The notes below the pieces were generated by a model. That model searched no databases and was not told where the DNA came from. It saw only the letters and a list, made by a program, of their open reading frames with translations. A program made the translations under genes and the position numbers. From Burkholderiales bacterium UBA6064 (GTDB lineage Bacteria; Pseudomonadota; Gammaproteobacteria; Burkholderiales; Burkholderiaceae_B), in the NCBI GenBank assembly GCA_002428895.1, contig DIYC01000137.1, positions 33,020 through 49,600 of the forward strand: a stretch of DNA of 16,581 nucleotides, written 5' to 3'. Positions 15,589-16,581 of this stretch are shown here, piece after piece; within the stretch, counting starts at the first letter, position 1, and every line of letters begins with the position of its first letter.

Positions 15589-16581
15589 TTAAATTGTTGC
15601 TTCACGCACCAAAACAGATATATTTTTTAACTCGGAATACACGTCAAGCGCCTCAACCCCAGGTTCACGTGTGCCGTTGCCCGAAGCACCAAAACCACCA
15701 AACGGCATATGGGGCTCACTGCCATAAGTGCCCATATTCACATTAGCAACACCCGCTTTAACATGCTGCGCAAACCACATTGCACGATCCACATCACGGG
15801 TATGAATTGCAGCCGTTAGTCCATATTCTGTTGAATTAGCAACTTGTAACGCATGCTGCAAATTTTCCACCGGATGCAATACAGCCACAGGGCCAAAAAT
15901 TTCTCGAGTACTTAAATCGGCTGTGATGGGTAAACGATCGATCAGTGTAGGCTGAATATAATAGCCGTTGATTAAATGATCTTGCCTTGCTGCAGCACCA
16001 CCACACAGAACGCGACCCCCTTCAGAAACCGCGATTTCAAGCGTTGATAAAATACCTTTATACTGGCGCTCGTTAATCACTGGCCCTAAGTCACACCCTT
16101 GCTCAACACCCAGTTTTAAAGTCTTCACCTTTTGAACGAATCGATCGCAAAACTCTTGGTACACCGAGTGAAACACTAAAATACGACTACCCGATGCACA
16201 ACGCTGACCCGCATTACTAAAGGCAGACAAAGCAGCCCAGTGTACGGCTTGATCTAAATCCGCATCGTCACACACCACAAATGGATTTTTACCGCCAAGC
16301 TCTAAAGAAACCCTCGCCAAACGCTGCCCTGCAACTTGCGCAATCCAACGACCCACCGCTGTTGAACCCGTAAAACTAATGACTTGTCCACGCTCATCTT
16401 CGACCAATGCTGCACCAGCCGTTTGACCACGCCCCTGAATTACATTGAACACGCTGGCAGGCACACCCGCTTCATGCAAAATTTTAGCAAACAAATGCGC
16501 AATTTCTGGCGCATCTTCGGAAGCTTTGAGTACAACCGAATTGCCACAAATTAATGCCGGAAATGTTTTCCAGGCTAAATT
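15589..16581 (-). CDS. NAD(P)-dependent aldehyde dehydrogenase (5' end cut by window)
   Basis: This aldehyde dehydrogenase superfamily protein oxidises an aldehyde to an acid. The frame is open to the right edge, giving 330 residues of a protein usually about 480 long; the N-terminal 150 or so are outside. The window part starts with WKTFPALICGNSVVLKASED, part of the cofactor domain. FTGSTAVGR, the general base Glu in SLELGGKNP (codon near 16302) and the catalytic Cys in NAGQRCASGSR (codon 16198-16200) follow. REIFGPV and PFGGFGASGNGTREPG near the end are standard. Key residues are present, so the enzyme should be active. It lies 12 bases before the FkbM gene and so probably belongs to the same transcript. 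The substrate is unknown: it may make a uronic-type acid or detoxify an aldehyde intermediate of the module. A TTG at 16494 is an internal codon, not the start. Confidence 0.9.
   Translation of the reverse strand, partial: NLAWKTFPALICGNSVVLKASEDAPEIAHLFAKILHEAGVPASVFNVIQGRGQTAGAALVEDERGQVISFTGSTAVGRWIAQVAGQRLARVSLELGGKNPFVVCDDADLDQAVHWAALSAFSNAGQRCASGSRILVFHSVYQEFCDRFVQKVKTLKLGVEQGCDLGPVINERQYKGILSTLEIAVSEGGRVLCGGAAARQDHLINGYYIQPTLIDRLPITADLSTREIFGPVAVLHPVENLQHALQVANSTEYGLTAAIHTRDVDRAMWFAQHVKAGVANVNMGTYGSEPHMPFGGFGASGNGTREPGVEALDVYSELKNISVLVREATI

Noticed and set aside
16492..16494. TTG as the start of the aldehyde dehydrogenase
   Set aside because: The frame runs on to the window edge with typical aldehyde dehydrogenase sequence upstream, so the codon is internal.

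Overview
The window looks like chromosomal DNA of a Gram-negative bacterium, probably a gammaproteobacterium, although nothing here fixes the genus. Hand-sampled GC is about 43-50% over most of it. It is an accessory surface-glycan locus. Fourteen genes lie on the minus strand, so the order of transcription runs from high to low coordinates. No gap between genes exceeds about 15 bases, many genes overlap, and I see no terminator, promoter-sized gap, RNA gene, mobile element or repeat array. Both ends cut genes: an aldehyde dehydrogenase (5' end missing) on the right and a LegB-type dehydratase (stop codon missing) on the left.

From right to left there are four blocks. (1) 16581-12087: aldehyde dehydrogenase, FkbM-type methyltransferase, an acylneuraminate-type cytidylyltransferase, and a full-length transketolase overlapping it. 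I do not recognise a characterised pathway for this module. (2) 12086-9226: pseB, pseC and pseF of CMP-pseudaminic acid synthesis. (3) 9214-6658: an N-acetyl sugar amidotransferase (PseA/WbpG type) with hisH and hisF paralogues. The HisF copy lacks the catalytic Asp11 but keeps the ammonia-gate residues. (4) 6647-3849: pseG, a sugar N-formyltransferase in the place where PseH would act, and pseI. These are followed by two uncharacterised GT-B-like or capsule-type proteins (3856-977) and legB (963 to the left edge).

Read together, PseB, PseC, formyltransferase, PseG, PseI and PseF make a complete route from UDP-GlcNAc to a CMP-pseudaminic acid predicted to carry N-acetyl at C5 and N-formyl at C7. 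The amidotransferase/HisH/HisF trio would then turn one amide into an amidine. The two proteins after pseI are candidate transferases or export-linked proteins for the product. LegB suggests that a second, legionaminic-type pathway continues beyond the left edge. The order pseI, transferase, legB parallels the Campylobacter jejuni flagellin glycosylation region, where a Maf protein holds the middle position.

The hisH-amidotransferase-pseF stretch (about 7.43-9.92 kb) is clearly richer in AT (about 35-40% GC in sampled lines) than its flanks, which suggests mosaic assembly. Non-ATG starts are common: GTG for four genes and TTG for pseF.
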